A stretch of 14,116 bases of DNA from Terriglobia bacterium (GTDB taxonomy: Bacteria > Acidobacteriota > Terriglobia > UBA7540): NCBI GenBank assembly GCA_020072905.1, contig JAIQGB010000127.1:1-14116 (forward strand), in the 5' to 3' direction. The notes beneath the pieces were generated by a model. The model saw nothing but the letters and a program-made list of their open reading frames with translations. It ran no database searches and was not told the origin of the DNA. Below are positions 6,323 to 13,622 of this stretch, piece by piece (positions within the stretch are counted from its first letter, which is position 1; each line of letters starts with the position of its first letter). Made by a program: the position numbers and the translations under genes.

Positions 6323-6350
6323 CGCAGACCCCGGGTTTTTGGGGTCTGCG
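6323..6350. terminator. Strong hairpin between convergent genes
   Basis: CGCAGACCCC at 6323-6332 pairs perfectly with GGGGTCTGCG at 6341-6350 around an eight-base loop (GGGTTTTT). It lies about 60 bases after the radical SAM stop and faces the minus-strand gene ending at 6508. No T-run follows on either strand, so it is either a hairpin protecting 3' ends or an atypical bidirectional terminator. Confidence 0.5.
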
Positions 6351-6449
6351 ATCTCGCGCAGCGACATGCTTGTGACTGACCCCGACGGGCGTGTGTATTC
6401 TGCCTTGAGGCAGATCGCGAACATCAAAAGACGATCTCTGCGCCAGCCC

Positions 6450-6473
6450 CCGTTACAGACGCGCTACCCGCTA
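6450..6473. repeat. Short dispersed repeat fragment
   Basis: CCGTTACAG at 6450-6458 repeats the string at 980-988. GCGCTACCCGCTA at 6461-6473 is the exact reverse complement of TAGCGGGTAGCGC at 13510-13522. The two copies thus join pieces of two other intergenic repeats in this window, which suggests one family of dispersed palindromic elements. The rest of the 243-base gap (6265-6507) holds only the hairpin at 6323-6350. Confidence 0.5.
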
Positions 6474-6507
6474 GATGACCTTTCTTGGAAGTCATACTCA
6501 ACGCCCG

Positions 6508-7287
6508 TCATCCTGCGAGAGCAGGAACGTAGTTATTACGCTCAGACCACTGGGCGGGAATGACGCGATAGGCATGCAACGCTTCGATGACGTCCCCGCC
6601 CACCGACTGTTCCTGATCGTTGAGAAACGCGTAAGCTTCGCCCTCTTGTGCCGAATCCGCGGCACGCGCCGAGCGCGTATCACTCAAGGTCCAGAGATAA
6701 GCGGAGATGTTGTCCTTCTTGGGGGCGGCAATGGCCTGCAGAAGCCGCTCAGGGCGCGTCCGTGACTTTGGAACTACGAAATCCAAGCCATGATCGTAGC
6801 CGCTTTTGCCCGCGAGCTTCACCCGGGCAGTGTAACGAATATCATGGCTGTCGAGGAAAGCCCGCACGTCTTCAAAGAAGAAACTCGCAACTCGAGGCTG
6901 GGCCATCACAAACATGTCATTGACTGTGAGCATGGCCTGAACCAGAGAATGCAGCCGCTGCCCAAGATTCTTGGGCGAGGCCTCGACAATCAACTGGTTG
7001 TTTTCTACACGCACGCCCAAGCCGTTGAGCACACTGTCCAAGACCGTCTTCCTTTTGGGGGTTTCTATTTCAAGCCCGCTCGTTCTCAGGTCAGAAAGGA
7101 TATACCCATCGTCGGATAGAACGATGTTCCCATTCTGGCGTTTGGCATAAACCTGAATGTGGTCGTTGTGGCGGTCGAGGAACGGGCTGGTCAACTCGCA
7201 GGCTCCCCCCACCTCTTGTACGGACAGCCCTTGGCGAAGCCAATCCACATAGGAGTCAATCAGCTTTTGGCACTCATCTCGGTTCAT
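6508..7287 (-). CDS. DUF1828/DUF1829 domain protein
   Basis: A 259-residue soluble protein. The N-terminal half matches DUF1828, with IQVYAKRQNGNIVLSDDGYILSDL around 44-67 (the characteristic D-D-G-Y-x-L-S-D-L) and a following EIETPKRK. The C-terminal half matches DUF1829, with FFFEDVRAFLDSHDI at about 136-150 and GKSGYDHGLDFVVP at about 160-173. Both are families of unknown function, often found together in one protein and scattered among mobile or accessory regions. No signal peptide or membrane segment is present. The start is ATG at 7287 behind an AGGGGGT, overlapping the TGA of the upstream gene as ATGA, so the two are almost certainly translationally coupled. The base composition is visibly less GC-rich than the efflux and radical SAM genes, which suggests horizontal acquisition. 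A nuclease-like or antitoxin-like role is possible but unsupported. Confidence 0.8.
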   Translation of the reverse strand: MNRDECQKLIDSYVDWLRQGLSVQEVGGACELTSPFLDRHNDHIQVYAKRQNGNIVLSDDGYILSDLRTSGLEIETPKRKTVLDSVLNGLGVRVENNQLIVEASPKNLGQRLHSLVQAMLTVNDMFVMAQPRVASFFFEDVRAFLDSHDIRYTARVKLAGKSGYDHGLDFVVPKSRTRPERLLQAIAAPKKDNISAYLWTLSDTRSARAADSAQEGEAYAFLNDQEQSVGGDVIEALHAYRVIPAQWSERNNYVPALAG

Positions 7288-7760
7288 GCAATGACCCCCT
7301 GAACTGGAGGAGGCGATTCAATGTTGCAGAAGGCGCAGAAGTCGTGAAATGTCTTCCCCGGATCACTCAGCTGAGAGAACCTCCTGGGATCTGCGGGATA
7401 CGCCCACTTGTCATCGTAACCCTCCTTGAACAAGTGAAGGTGGGTGCCCGAAAGCCGTGTACCATCCGGATTCGTATGGGGGGCTCCGTATACACAGAGT
7501 CGGACAAGAATGACGGCAACGCGAACCCTATTTTGGAATCTCAGCTTTGACAGCCGGAGGGTTCCTCGCCAAACGTCGAGCAAGAATCTCTCTCGATCAC
7601 CGGAATCAGCGAGTTCGTAAGTGTCGTCTGCCCCTGGCGGAATCGTGATTGTCGCCGGAGGGCGGATGAAGTGTTTCAGCATTTGCATGAACCGGTCGGC
7701 CTCGACCTGGGTCAGCATGGCTAAGGAGTTCCCCCCTTGGTGCTGAGAGGAGCATAGCAT
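7284..7760 (-). CDS. DUF6978-like protein, coupled to the DUF1828/1829 gene
   Basis: A 158-residue soluble protein from the ATG at 7760. It resembles, from memory, the DUF6978 family: MLTQVEADRF, then RERFLLDVWRG, a strand-rich core with VILVRLCVYGAPHTNPDGTRL, and HLHLFKEGYDDKWAYP. The conserved His/Asp/Asn-rich core (PHTNPDG, HLHLF) looks like a site for a metal or nucleic acid, but no catalytic function is established to my knowledge. Two starts are possible: ATG 7760 behind GGGGAGG three bases away, or the internal ATG 7718 (MLTQ), which fits the family N-terminus better and would give 144 residues. The stop overlaps the next start by four bases. The gene is first of a two-gene unit with no other partner; 225 non-coding bases separate it from the efflux pump. 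Confidence 0.7.
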   Translation of the reverse strand: MLCSSQHQGGNSLAMLTQVEADRFMQMLKHFIRPPATITIPPGADDTYELADSGDRERFLLDVWRGTLRLSKLRFQNRVRVAVILVRLCVYGAPHTNPDGTRLSGTHLHLFKEGYDDKWAYPADPRRFSQLSDPGKTFHDFCAFCNIESPPPVQGVIA

Positions 7761-7928
7761 TTGCCTCCCCGCGCGTGTTAGGACTTTCTTCCCGGGCGGC
7801 TTTCAATCTTGATTCGCTACGCCAGGGGAATTGCCTCGTGGATTGCGGTATGCGGTGATGCAGACCTGCTCTGACGGGCCGCGAGCTTTCCAAGGGCGGG
7901 TTTGCGCGCGCGGCCATCTGTAGTAGCG

Positions 7929-7946
7929 GCCCCGAAGCGTCGGGGC
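7929..7946. repeat. Hairpin downstream of the RND pump gene
   Basis: GCCCCGA at 7929-7935 and TCGGGGC at 7940-7946 form a seven-base stem with a four-base loop, about 40 bases after the pump gene's stop on the minus strand. GC-rich palindromic sequence continues to about 7973 (GCCCGGCGCCGCGC). It may terminate the efflux operon, although no T-run follows, or may belong to the same dispersed repeats as elsewhere. The remainder of 7761-7985 shows no coding frame; it should also carry the promoter of the DUF6978-like gene, which I cannot place. Confidence 0.4.
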
Positions 7947-7985
7947 AGGCTGTCTCGCCGTCGCCCGGCGCCGCGCTCTTTCCCC

Positions 7986-10900
7986 TCAGCGCTCCCGTTC
8001 CAGCAGAGAATAGAGCACCGGCATCACGAGCAGGGTGATGAACATCGAGACCAAGAGGCCTCCGATGACCGCCAGCGCCAAAGGCTTCTGTAACTCCGCC
8101 CCCGCGCCGAGTCCGAGGGCGAGCGGGAGCAAACCGAAGAGCGTGCAAAGCGTCGTCATGAGGATTGGCCGCACGCGGATTTTGCCCGCCTCCACCAGGG
8201 CTTCGCCGAGCGGCAGCCCTTTTTCCTCCCAGAGTTTGTGAACGTAATCGAAAAGGATGATGCCGTTCTTGACCACCAGCCCCACCATCAGAATGATGCC
8301 CATGAACGACGAAACGTTGAGCGCCGTGCCCGTCGCCCAGAGCATGGCGAAGACGCCCACCAGCGACAGTGGCGCGGCGGTCATGATGATGAGTGCCGGC
8401 CGGAAGGCACGGAACTGAATCACCAGCACGACGAACACTGCGGCAAGGGCCAGACCCAATACCGAGAGGAGATCGCGGAAGGATTCCTGCTGGCTCTCAT
8501 AGAGCCCGCCGATTTCGTAGCGTGTGCCAACGGGGAAGCGCACCGAATCGAGGGCGCGCCGCACGTCGCCGACCGCGCTGCCCAATCCGCGTCCTTCGAT
8601 GCGCGCCGTCAAGTCCACCATCAGCCTCTGATTCTCTCGCAGCAACTGATTTTCGCCGCGCACCTGCTCGATTTGGGCTATCGAGGTGAGTGGAACAATC
8701 TGTCGGGACGGCGTCACGATGGGAAACTGGCGGACGGCATCGAAGTTGTAGCGGAACGAATCCGGAAAGCGCACGCGGATGCCCACCGTGCGGTCGGTCT
8801 GGCGCAACTCGGTGCTCGTTGACCCGAGCAAGCCGGCGCTCACTTGCTGGGAGACCTGCTCGACGGTCATCCCGACCCGCCCGGCCTCAACCGGGTCCAC
8901 GTGAACAACCATTTCGGGATTGCCCTTCTGAATGGCCGCGAAGTCCACCAAGCCCGGGATCTGGCGCAATTTCCGCGTAATTTCGTCCGCCAGCCTCTCC
9001 AACTCGGCCATATCGCTGCCGAAGATCTTGACCTCCACGGGCTCGGGATTGCCTTCCATATCGCCGATCATGTCTTGCAGGACCTGAACGAACTCGATGC
9101 GCACGCCGGGGACGTTGGTGAGGATTCGCTGGCGAAGGTCGTCCATGACCTCGTAGATGCCTCGCCGGCGCTCGGAGCGCGGCTTCAGCTTGGCGACGAC
9201 TTCGCCGACGTTCTGCTCGGTGGCGAACGGACCCATTTCGGCGCCGGTGCGGCGGAGGGAGGATTCGATCTCGGGAGTTTGGATCACCTGCTGCTCGATG
9301 AGCCGGTCGAGGTGATCGGTCTCGGCGAGCGAAGTGCCGGGCGGCGTCCAGTTATCGAGGACGAATCCGCCTTCGTCCATTTCCGGCAGGAATCCCGTTT
9401 CCAGCCGGGTGTAGAGAAAGACGGCGGTGGCGACGGAGAGCGCCGTGGCCGCGGCTAGCACGGCGCGGCGCCGCAGCGACCAGCGCACGGCGTTTTCGTA
9501 CCAGCGATGCACAGGCTCGATGAAACGCGAAGAGGCCGGCCGGTAGCGCTCGCGGGAGAGGAAGCGCTCGGAGAGCAGCGGAATGAGCGTCACGGCGAAA
9601 AGCAGCGAGAGCAGCACGGAGGCGGCGAGCGTGAGGCAGAGGGCGCGAAAGAATTCGCCCACCACACCCTGGAGCAAGCTGAGCGGCGCAAAGACCACGA
9701 CGGTGGTGGCGGTTGAGCCGATGACCGCGCCGAGCAGTTCGTGGGTGCCTCTTTCCGCGGCTTCTCTGGCGGTTTCGCCGAGGCCAAGGTGGCGATAGAT
9801 GTTCTCGATGATGACCACCGCGTCGTCAATAATCAGCCCGATGGCGATGGCCAGCCCGCCGAGCGACATCAGATTGAGCGAGCCGCCGAAGAGACTTAAG
9901 AAAAAGAAAGTGCTGATCACGGTAATGGGCAGCGTTGCAGCGGCGATAAGCGTCGTGCGCCCTTCGCGGAGGAAGAAGAAGAGAATCAGCACGGCGAGGA
10001 GGCAGCCGATGAGCACGGCGTCGCGAATGCTGGCCACGGCCTCGCGCACAAAGCCCGCGATGTCGTAAACCACGGAGAGGTGCAGGGTCTGGGGAATGGC
10101 CGTGCCGAGGTTGCGCGCGGCTTCCTTGACCTGGTCGGCCACCTCGAGGATGTTCCCGCCAATCTGCCGCGAGATGCTGAGCAGCGTCCCCATCCGGCCG
10201 TTGCCATAAACCAGGATACGCGGGTCCTCGAAGCCGAATTGAACTTCGGCGATGTCGCGCAACCGCACCGGCGTGTTGTTCTCGACGGCGACAACGGTCT
10301 TGCGAATGTCGTCGAGGTCGCGGAACTGGCCGGTGGCAAGCACGAGGTACCGCGAGTAGTCCTTGTCGAGCCGCCCCACCGACGTGATGGCGTTGGTGGC
10401 CTGCAACCGGTCGGCGACGTCCACGAGCGAGAGGCGGTGCGCGAGCAGCTTCTGCGGGTCAACGAGGATCGAGACTTCGCGAACGTCACTCGCTTGGACT
10501 TCCACCTGGGCGACACCGGGCACACGGCTGAAAATGGGCCGGAGATCGTAATAGGCGTAGTCGCGTAGGTCGGAGCCGGGTACGTTGCCGCTCAGCACCA
10601 TCATCAAGATGGGCCAGGAGCTCGGCGTAATCCGCTCGATGGAGACTTCCGTCGCAGGCGGCAGGTCGTTCCTCACCTCGCCCACTTGTGCCTGCATCAA
10701 TTGCAGGGCGTACTGCATGTCCATATCCGGGTTGAAGAGCACGGCAATTTCCGTCGCGCCCCGGATGGTCTTGGAGCGCACGCGGCGCGCGCCCAGGACC
10801 GTGCGCGCGGCTTCTTCCAGCGGCTTCGTCACGGTGAGCAGCATCTGTTGTGGCGAGAGGTCGCCCGAGTGGGCCAGGATGACGATGCGGGGGAAAGTCA

Positions 10901-11018
10901 GTTCGGGATAAATGTTACTGGGCAGGCGGAAGGCGGCGACCGCTCCGGCCAGGACCAGCAAGCCGGTGAGAAGATACACGGCGCGGCTGTTCCGCCGGCA
11001 AAACCCCACCACATTCAT
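7986..11018 (-). CDS. RND efflux pump, inner-membrane permease subunit
   Basis: A 1010-residue proton-driven exporter of the resistance-nodulation-division family, full length. It has an N-terminal helix (about 12-30), a first periplasmic porter/docking region, a helix bundle from about 330, a second periplasmic region, and a C-terminal bundle from about 850. The proton relay is present: adjacent D398-D399 in AIGLIIDDAVVIIEN, matching AcrB D407/D408, and a lysine near 917 in GLVVKNGIILFDY, matching AcrB K940. The paired aspartates argue for a drug/organic-compound type (HAE-like) relay rather than a CusA-type metal pump, but the substrate is not resolved. The ATG at 11018 overlaps the adaptor's TGA by four bases (ATGA) and has a modest AAGG upstream. 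It is the third and last gene of the efflux operon, delivering substrate through the adaptor to the TolC-type channel. Confidence 0.93.
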   Translation of the reverse strand: MNVVGFCRRNSRAVYLLTGLLVLAGAVAAFRLPSNIYPELTFPRIVILAHSGDLSPQQMLLTVTKPLEEAARTVLGARRVRSKTIRGATEIAVLFNPDMDMQYALQLMQAQVGEVRNDLPPATEVSIERITPSSWPILMMVLSGNVPGSDLRDYAYYDLRPIFSRVPGVAQVEVQASDVREVSILVDPQKLLAHRLSLVDVADRLQATNAITSVGRLDKDYSRYLVLATGQFRDLDDIRKTVVAVENNTPVRLRDIAEVQFGFEDPRILVYGNGRMGTLLSISRQIGGNILEVADQVKEAARNLGTAIPQTLHLSVVYDIAGFVREAVASIRDAVLIGCLLAVLILFFFLREGRTTLIAAATLPITVISTFFFLSLFGGSLNLMSLGGLAIAIGLIIDDAVVIIENIYRHLGLGETAREAAERGTHELLGAVIGSTATTVVVFAPLSLLQGVVGEFFRALCLTLAASVLLSLLFAVTLIPLLSERFLSRERYRPASSRFIEPVHRWYENAVRWSLRRRAVLAAATALSVATAVFLYTRLETGFLPEMDEGGFVLDNWTPPGTSLAETDHLDRLIEQQVIQTPEIESSLRRTGAEMGPFATEQNVGEVVAKLKPRSERRRGIYEVMDDLRQRILTNVPGVRIEFVQVLQDMIGDMEGNPEPVEVKIFGSDMAELERLADEITRKLRQIPGLVDFAAIQKGNPEMVVHVDPVEAGRVGMTVEQVSQQVSAGLLGSTSTELRQTDRTVGIRVRFPDSFRYNFDAVRQFPIVTPSRQIVPLTSIAQIEQVRGENQLLRENQRLMVDLTARIEGRGLGSAVGDVRRALDSVRFPVGTRYEIGGLYESQQESFRDLLSVLGLALAAVFVVLVIQFRAFRPALIIMTAAPLSLVGVFAMLWATGTALNVSSFMGIILMVGLVVKNGIILFDYVHKLWEEKGLPLGEALVEAGKIRVRPILMTTLCTLFGLLPLALGLGAGAELQKPLALAVIGGLLVSMFITLLVMPVLYSLLERER

Positions 11019-12119
11019 GGCTGGACCTTGACCCGGGCGCGGTCGGCGAGCCCGTAGCCGCCCGTGAGCACGATCGTCTCGCCCTCGCGGAGGCCGGAGA
11101 GAATCTCCACACGCTGGTTCGTCTCCAGGCCCAGCTGGACAGAAGCCGCCTCGGCCGTGTCCCCTTGGAGGCGAAAGACGCGCGGCTGCCCTTTTTCGTC
11201 GCGGTAGACGGCCTGGCTCGGCACCACGAGCGCGTTGGCGTGAGTCTCGACGGCGAGCTGCGCGGTGAGGAACATCCCGAGGCGTAACAACCCGCCGGGA
11301 TTCTCCAGCCGGATTCGAACCAGTCCGATATTGGTGGCGGGATCGACGGCGGATGAGACCGCTACAACGCGCCCCTCAAAAGATTTTCCCGGCGCGGCTT
11401 CGGTGGTTACCGGCAAGGTCTCGCCGACGTGAATCCTGCCCAGGAATGCGGCGGGAACGTTCCCATAGAGCTCGACGCGGTCGAGGTTCGCGACTTCAGC
11501 GATGGGCTGCGCCGCCGTCCCATCCACCTGCTCGCCGTCGCTGACGAACCGCTTCACCACCGTGCCGGTGAGCGGCGAGTGCACCTCGGTGCGAGCAATC
11601 TGCAGCCGGCCCAGCGCGAGCTGTGCTTCCACCTGGCGCAGCGACGCCTGCTGAACGCTCACCTGCGTCCGCGCGTCTTCGAGGTCCTTGCGGGCGGCGA
11701 TGCCGCGCTTGAACAGGTCTTCGTTGCGGTCGCGGTTGAGCTGGGCGTTTTCGAGATTCGCTTTCGCCTGCTCGACGCCCCCCCTCCGCCTGCTGCAACT
11801 GGTCGCGGTAGGGGCGATCCTCGATTTCGGCGATGATCTGCCCTTCACCGACGCGGTCACCCTCAGCCACCTTGAGACGCGCGATGCGGCCGGCGACGAG
11901 CGAGCTGACTTTGACGTCCTGGTTGGGCAGCGCCGCGACGGTGCCCGTCACCGTCACCGTGTCGCTGACCGCGCCTCGCTCGACGCGCGTGACCGTCACC
12001 TCCGCCACCGCGTTTACGTCCGCCGACGTATCATCTTCCGAGGCGGGCTGGCGCGAGCAGGCGAACGTCAGCGCCGTAAGGACGAGCACCATCGAGACGC
12101 ACTCGGCGCGTGTCTTCAT
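11015..12119 (-). CDS. RND periplasmic adaptor (membrane fusion protein), frameshifted at a G7 run
   Basis: The adaptor of the tripartite pump is split over two frames. Residues 1-112 read from the ATG at 12119: a lipoprotein signal with a cysteine at 21 (LTALTFAC), then the first beta-barrel and lipoyl half (KVSSLVAGRIARLKVAEGDRV, 70-90, without its first residue in the motif proper). The remaining coding is one frame away: coiled-coil hairpin GVEQAKANLENAQLNRD and RTQVSVQQASLRQVEAQLAL, second lipoyl half VHSPLTGTVVKRF, then beta-barrel and membrane-proximal domains ending at 11015. The switch lies at seven consecutive G (11778-11784). With six G the protein runs unbroken for 367 residues, the usual family length. 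Its TGA overlaps the pump start and its ATG directly follows the TolC-type stop (TAGATG). It is either a consensus error, a pseudogene, or a slippage-controlled gene. Confidence 0.88.
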
Positions 12120-13352
12120 CTAGTCGAGAGGAGCCCCCACCGCCAGCTCCAGATTCGCAAAAGCCGTCTGGAATCCCAAAAGGCTCTGCTGATAAGTCCT
12201 CTCTACCCCCTGGACGTTCCTTTGCGCGTCGATGACGGCGAGGATGTTGGCTTTGCCCGCGTGATAGCTCTCGGCCGCCATTTCCTCCAGGCGGCGCGCG
12301 GCCGGCAGGAGGGTGTCATGGTAGATCTCGACCTGACTCCGCTCGGCCGACCATGCAAAGAACGCCGTCTCCACCTCGCCCGCCACCGCTCGCCGTGTGG
12401 CCGCAATCTGCGCTGCGATAACCCGCTGACTGGCGAGCGACTGTGCGATTTCGCCTTGATTGCGATAGAAAAGTGGCACGATCAGCGAAATCTGGCTTCT
12501 CGGGCCCACCTGGAAATCGTGCGGAGCGTTGAAGTCCGTCCCAAACTCGAGGCTCAGATCCGGAAGGCGCTGCGACCGGGCCAGGTGCAGTCGGCTTTCT
12601 TCGACCTTCTCTTCCTGCCCCAGCCGCTGCAACCCGGAGTTGGATGCGTAGGCGCGCTCGACAAGGTCCGGAAGCTTCGCCTCGGGCAACGGGTCCTGGA
12701 GCGTTCCCGTCAGTTCCCACGACGTCGTTGCCGGCTCGTTCAGGAGCGCGTTGAGCCGGCTCAATGAAACCTTTTCGCGCTGGCGTGCCACCTGAGAATC
12801 GGCCCGGGCCTGGGCGAGCTGGAGGTCGGCCTGAATCACCTCGAGCTGGGGCGCGGCGCCGGCCTCAAAGCGGTCCTGCGCGATCTGCTTGAGCCGTTCC
12901 GCGAGGTGCACAAGCTCGTCAAGCCGCGCCGTCTCGGCCCGCGCGAAGGCGAGTTCGTAATACGCCTGCCGGGCCATCTGCCGCAACTGGCGCGCCAGCG
13001 CTGCGATATCAATCTCCGTCAACCCGCTCTCCTCCTGAGCAACCTCCAGGCGCCGGCGACGCTTGCCTCCCGTTTCGATCGGCTGATCGACGAAGAATCC
13101 CTCGTGCGGCTCATCGCGCAGAGCCGTAAAGCTGAAGGTGGGATTGGGCCGTTGTCCGGCAATGCGTATTCCCGCCGACGCCACCGCGCGACGCTGTCGG
13201 GCGGCGGCCAGATCCAGGTTCTGTTTCTCCGCGAGGTCGAACGCGGCCTGGAGCGTGAGGCGTTGAGCGTGATCCACTCGCGCGGGCTGTTGAGCGCTTG
13301 CCGCGCCGGCTTCACAGGCGAGTACAAAGAGGATGGCGAGCGACGTCTTTAT
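12120..13352 (-). CDS. TolC-family outer-membrane efflux protein (apparent ATA start)
   Basis: The outer-membrane channel of the efflux operon. From the conventional GTG at 13277 it is 385 residues but has no signal peptide. The same frame extends upstream to encode KTSLAILFVLACEAGAASAQQ, a clear Sec signal with an ASA cleavage site at about residues 18-20. It begins at ATA (13350-13352), seven bases after a good GGGGAG ribosome binding site. The frame has no ATG, GTG or TTG between there and the stop at 13419-13421. I therefore place the start at 13352 (410 residues). The mature part has two TolC-type helical repeats, with FEAGAAPQLEVIQADLQLAQA in the first and YHAGKANILAVIDAQRNVQ in the second, like CzcC/CusC relatives. 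It is first of three genes; its TAG directly abuts the adaptor's ATG. The C-terminus GAPLD is typical of the family. Confidence 0.88.
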   Translation of the reverse strand: MKTSLAILFVLACEAGAASAQQPARVDHAQRLTLQAAFDLAEKQNLDLAAARQRRAVASAGIRIAGQRPNPTFSFTALRDEPHEGFFVDQPIETGGKRRRRLEVAQEESGLTEIDIAALARQLRQMARQAYYELAFARAETARLDELVHLAERLKQIAQDRFEAGAAPQLEVIQADLQLAQARADSQVARQREKVSLSRLNALLNEPATTSWELTGTLQDPLPEAKLPDLVERAYASNSGLQRLGQEEKVEESRLHLARSQRLPDLSLEFGTDFNAPHDFQVGPRSQISLIVPLFYRNQGEIAQSLASQRVIAAQIAATRRAVAGEVETAFFAWSAERSQVEIYHDTLLPAARRLEEMAAESYHAGKANILAVIDAQRNVQGVERTYQQSLLGFQTAFANLELAVGAPLD

Positions 13353-13367
13353 CTTGGTTCTCCCCTG

Positions 13368-13377
13368 GTCTCGAGAC
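13368..13377. promoter_or_regulatory. Perfect ten-base palindrome upstream of the efflux operon
   Basis: GTCTCGAGAC is a perfect palindrome lying between the putative -10 box and the ribosome binding site of the TolC-type gene. A further inverted repeat, GCCCAC / GTGGGC (13391-13396 / 13406-13411), lies between it and the -10. Either could be an operator for a local repressor or a leader hairpin; no regulator gene is in the window to test this. Confidence 0.3.
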
Positions 13378-13417
13378 GAGCCCTTCTTGAGCCCACCGGC
13401 ACTTTGTGGGCGCGAAC

Positions 13418-13423
13418 ATCATA
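13418..13423 (-). promoter_or_regulatory. Putative -10 box of the efflux operon
   Basis: On the minus strand this reads TATGAT, five of six matches to TATAAT, about 65 bases upstream of the ATA start of the TolC-type gene. No good -35 is present at 17 bases (GGGCCG), so the promoter may need an activator or another sigma factor. It would place transcription start near 13411, which leaves room for the whole signal peptide. Confidence 0.35.
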
Positions 13424-13475
13424 ACTCAGTTTTTGGCTCGCGGCCCGAACAGTCATCGCCCTCCACCCCCTGTAG

Positions 13476-13495
13476 GGGCGGGGCTTGCCCCGCCC
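13476..13495. repeat. GC-rich hairpin repeat
   Basis: GGGCGGGG at 13476-13483 pairs with CCCCGCCC at 13488-13495 around CTTG, preceded by TGTAG. This is a compact perfect palindrome of the kind repeated between genes in many GC-rich genomes. It lies between the efflux promoter and the larger element at 13510. Confidence 0.5.
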
Positions 13496-13509
13496 TCGCC
13501 GGCTTGCTG

Positions 13510-13622
13510 TAGCGGGTAGCGCAGCTTCCATTCTCCGAAGCTGCGGCTTTTCCACGTCATGCAAGGAAATGGAACTGCCGCAACACTGGCAGGGCGAATG
13601 TTGCGCTACTTGCTACTCGCTA
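13510..13622. repeat. Composite palindromic element overlapping a gene end
   Basis: Outer arms TAGCGGGTAGC (13510-13520) and GCTACTCGCTA (13612-13622) pair with one G.T. Inside are two hairpins: CGCAGCTTC / GAAGCTGCG (13520-13528 / 13537-13545), followed by CTTTTCC, and CGCAACA / TGTTGCG (13579-13585 / 13599-13605). TAGCGGGTAGCGC at its left end recurs inverted at 6461-6473. The right arm contains the stop codon of the thymidylate-synthase-like gene. It has no coding capacity and looks like a small mobile or REP-like repeat that may also terminate transcription. Confidence 0.55.

Noticed and set aside
7986..13352. Assigning the efflux operon to heavy metals (czc/cus)
   Set aside because: The channel resembles CzcC/CusC relatives, but the pump has the paired aspartates of drug-type pumps and no metal-binding residues could be identified.
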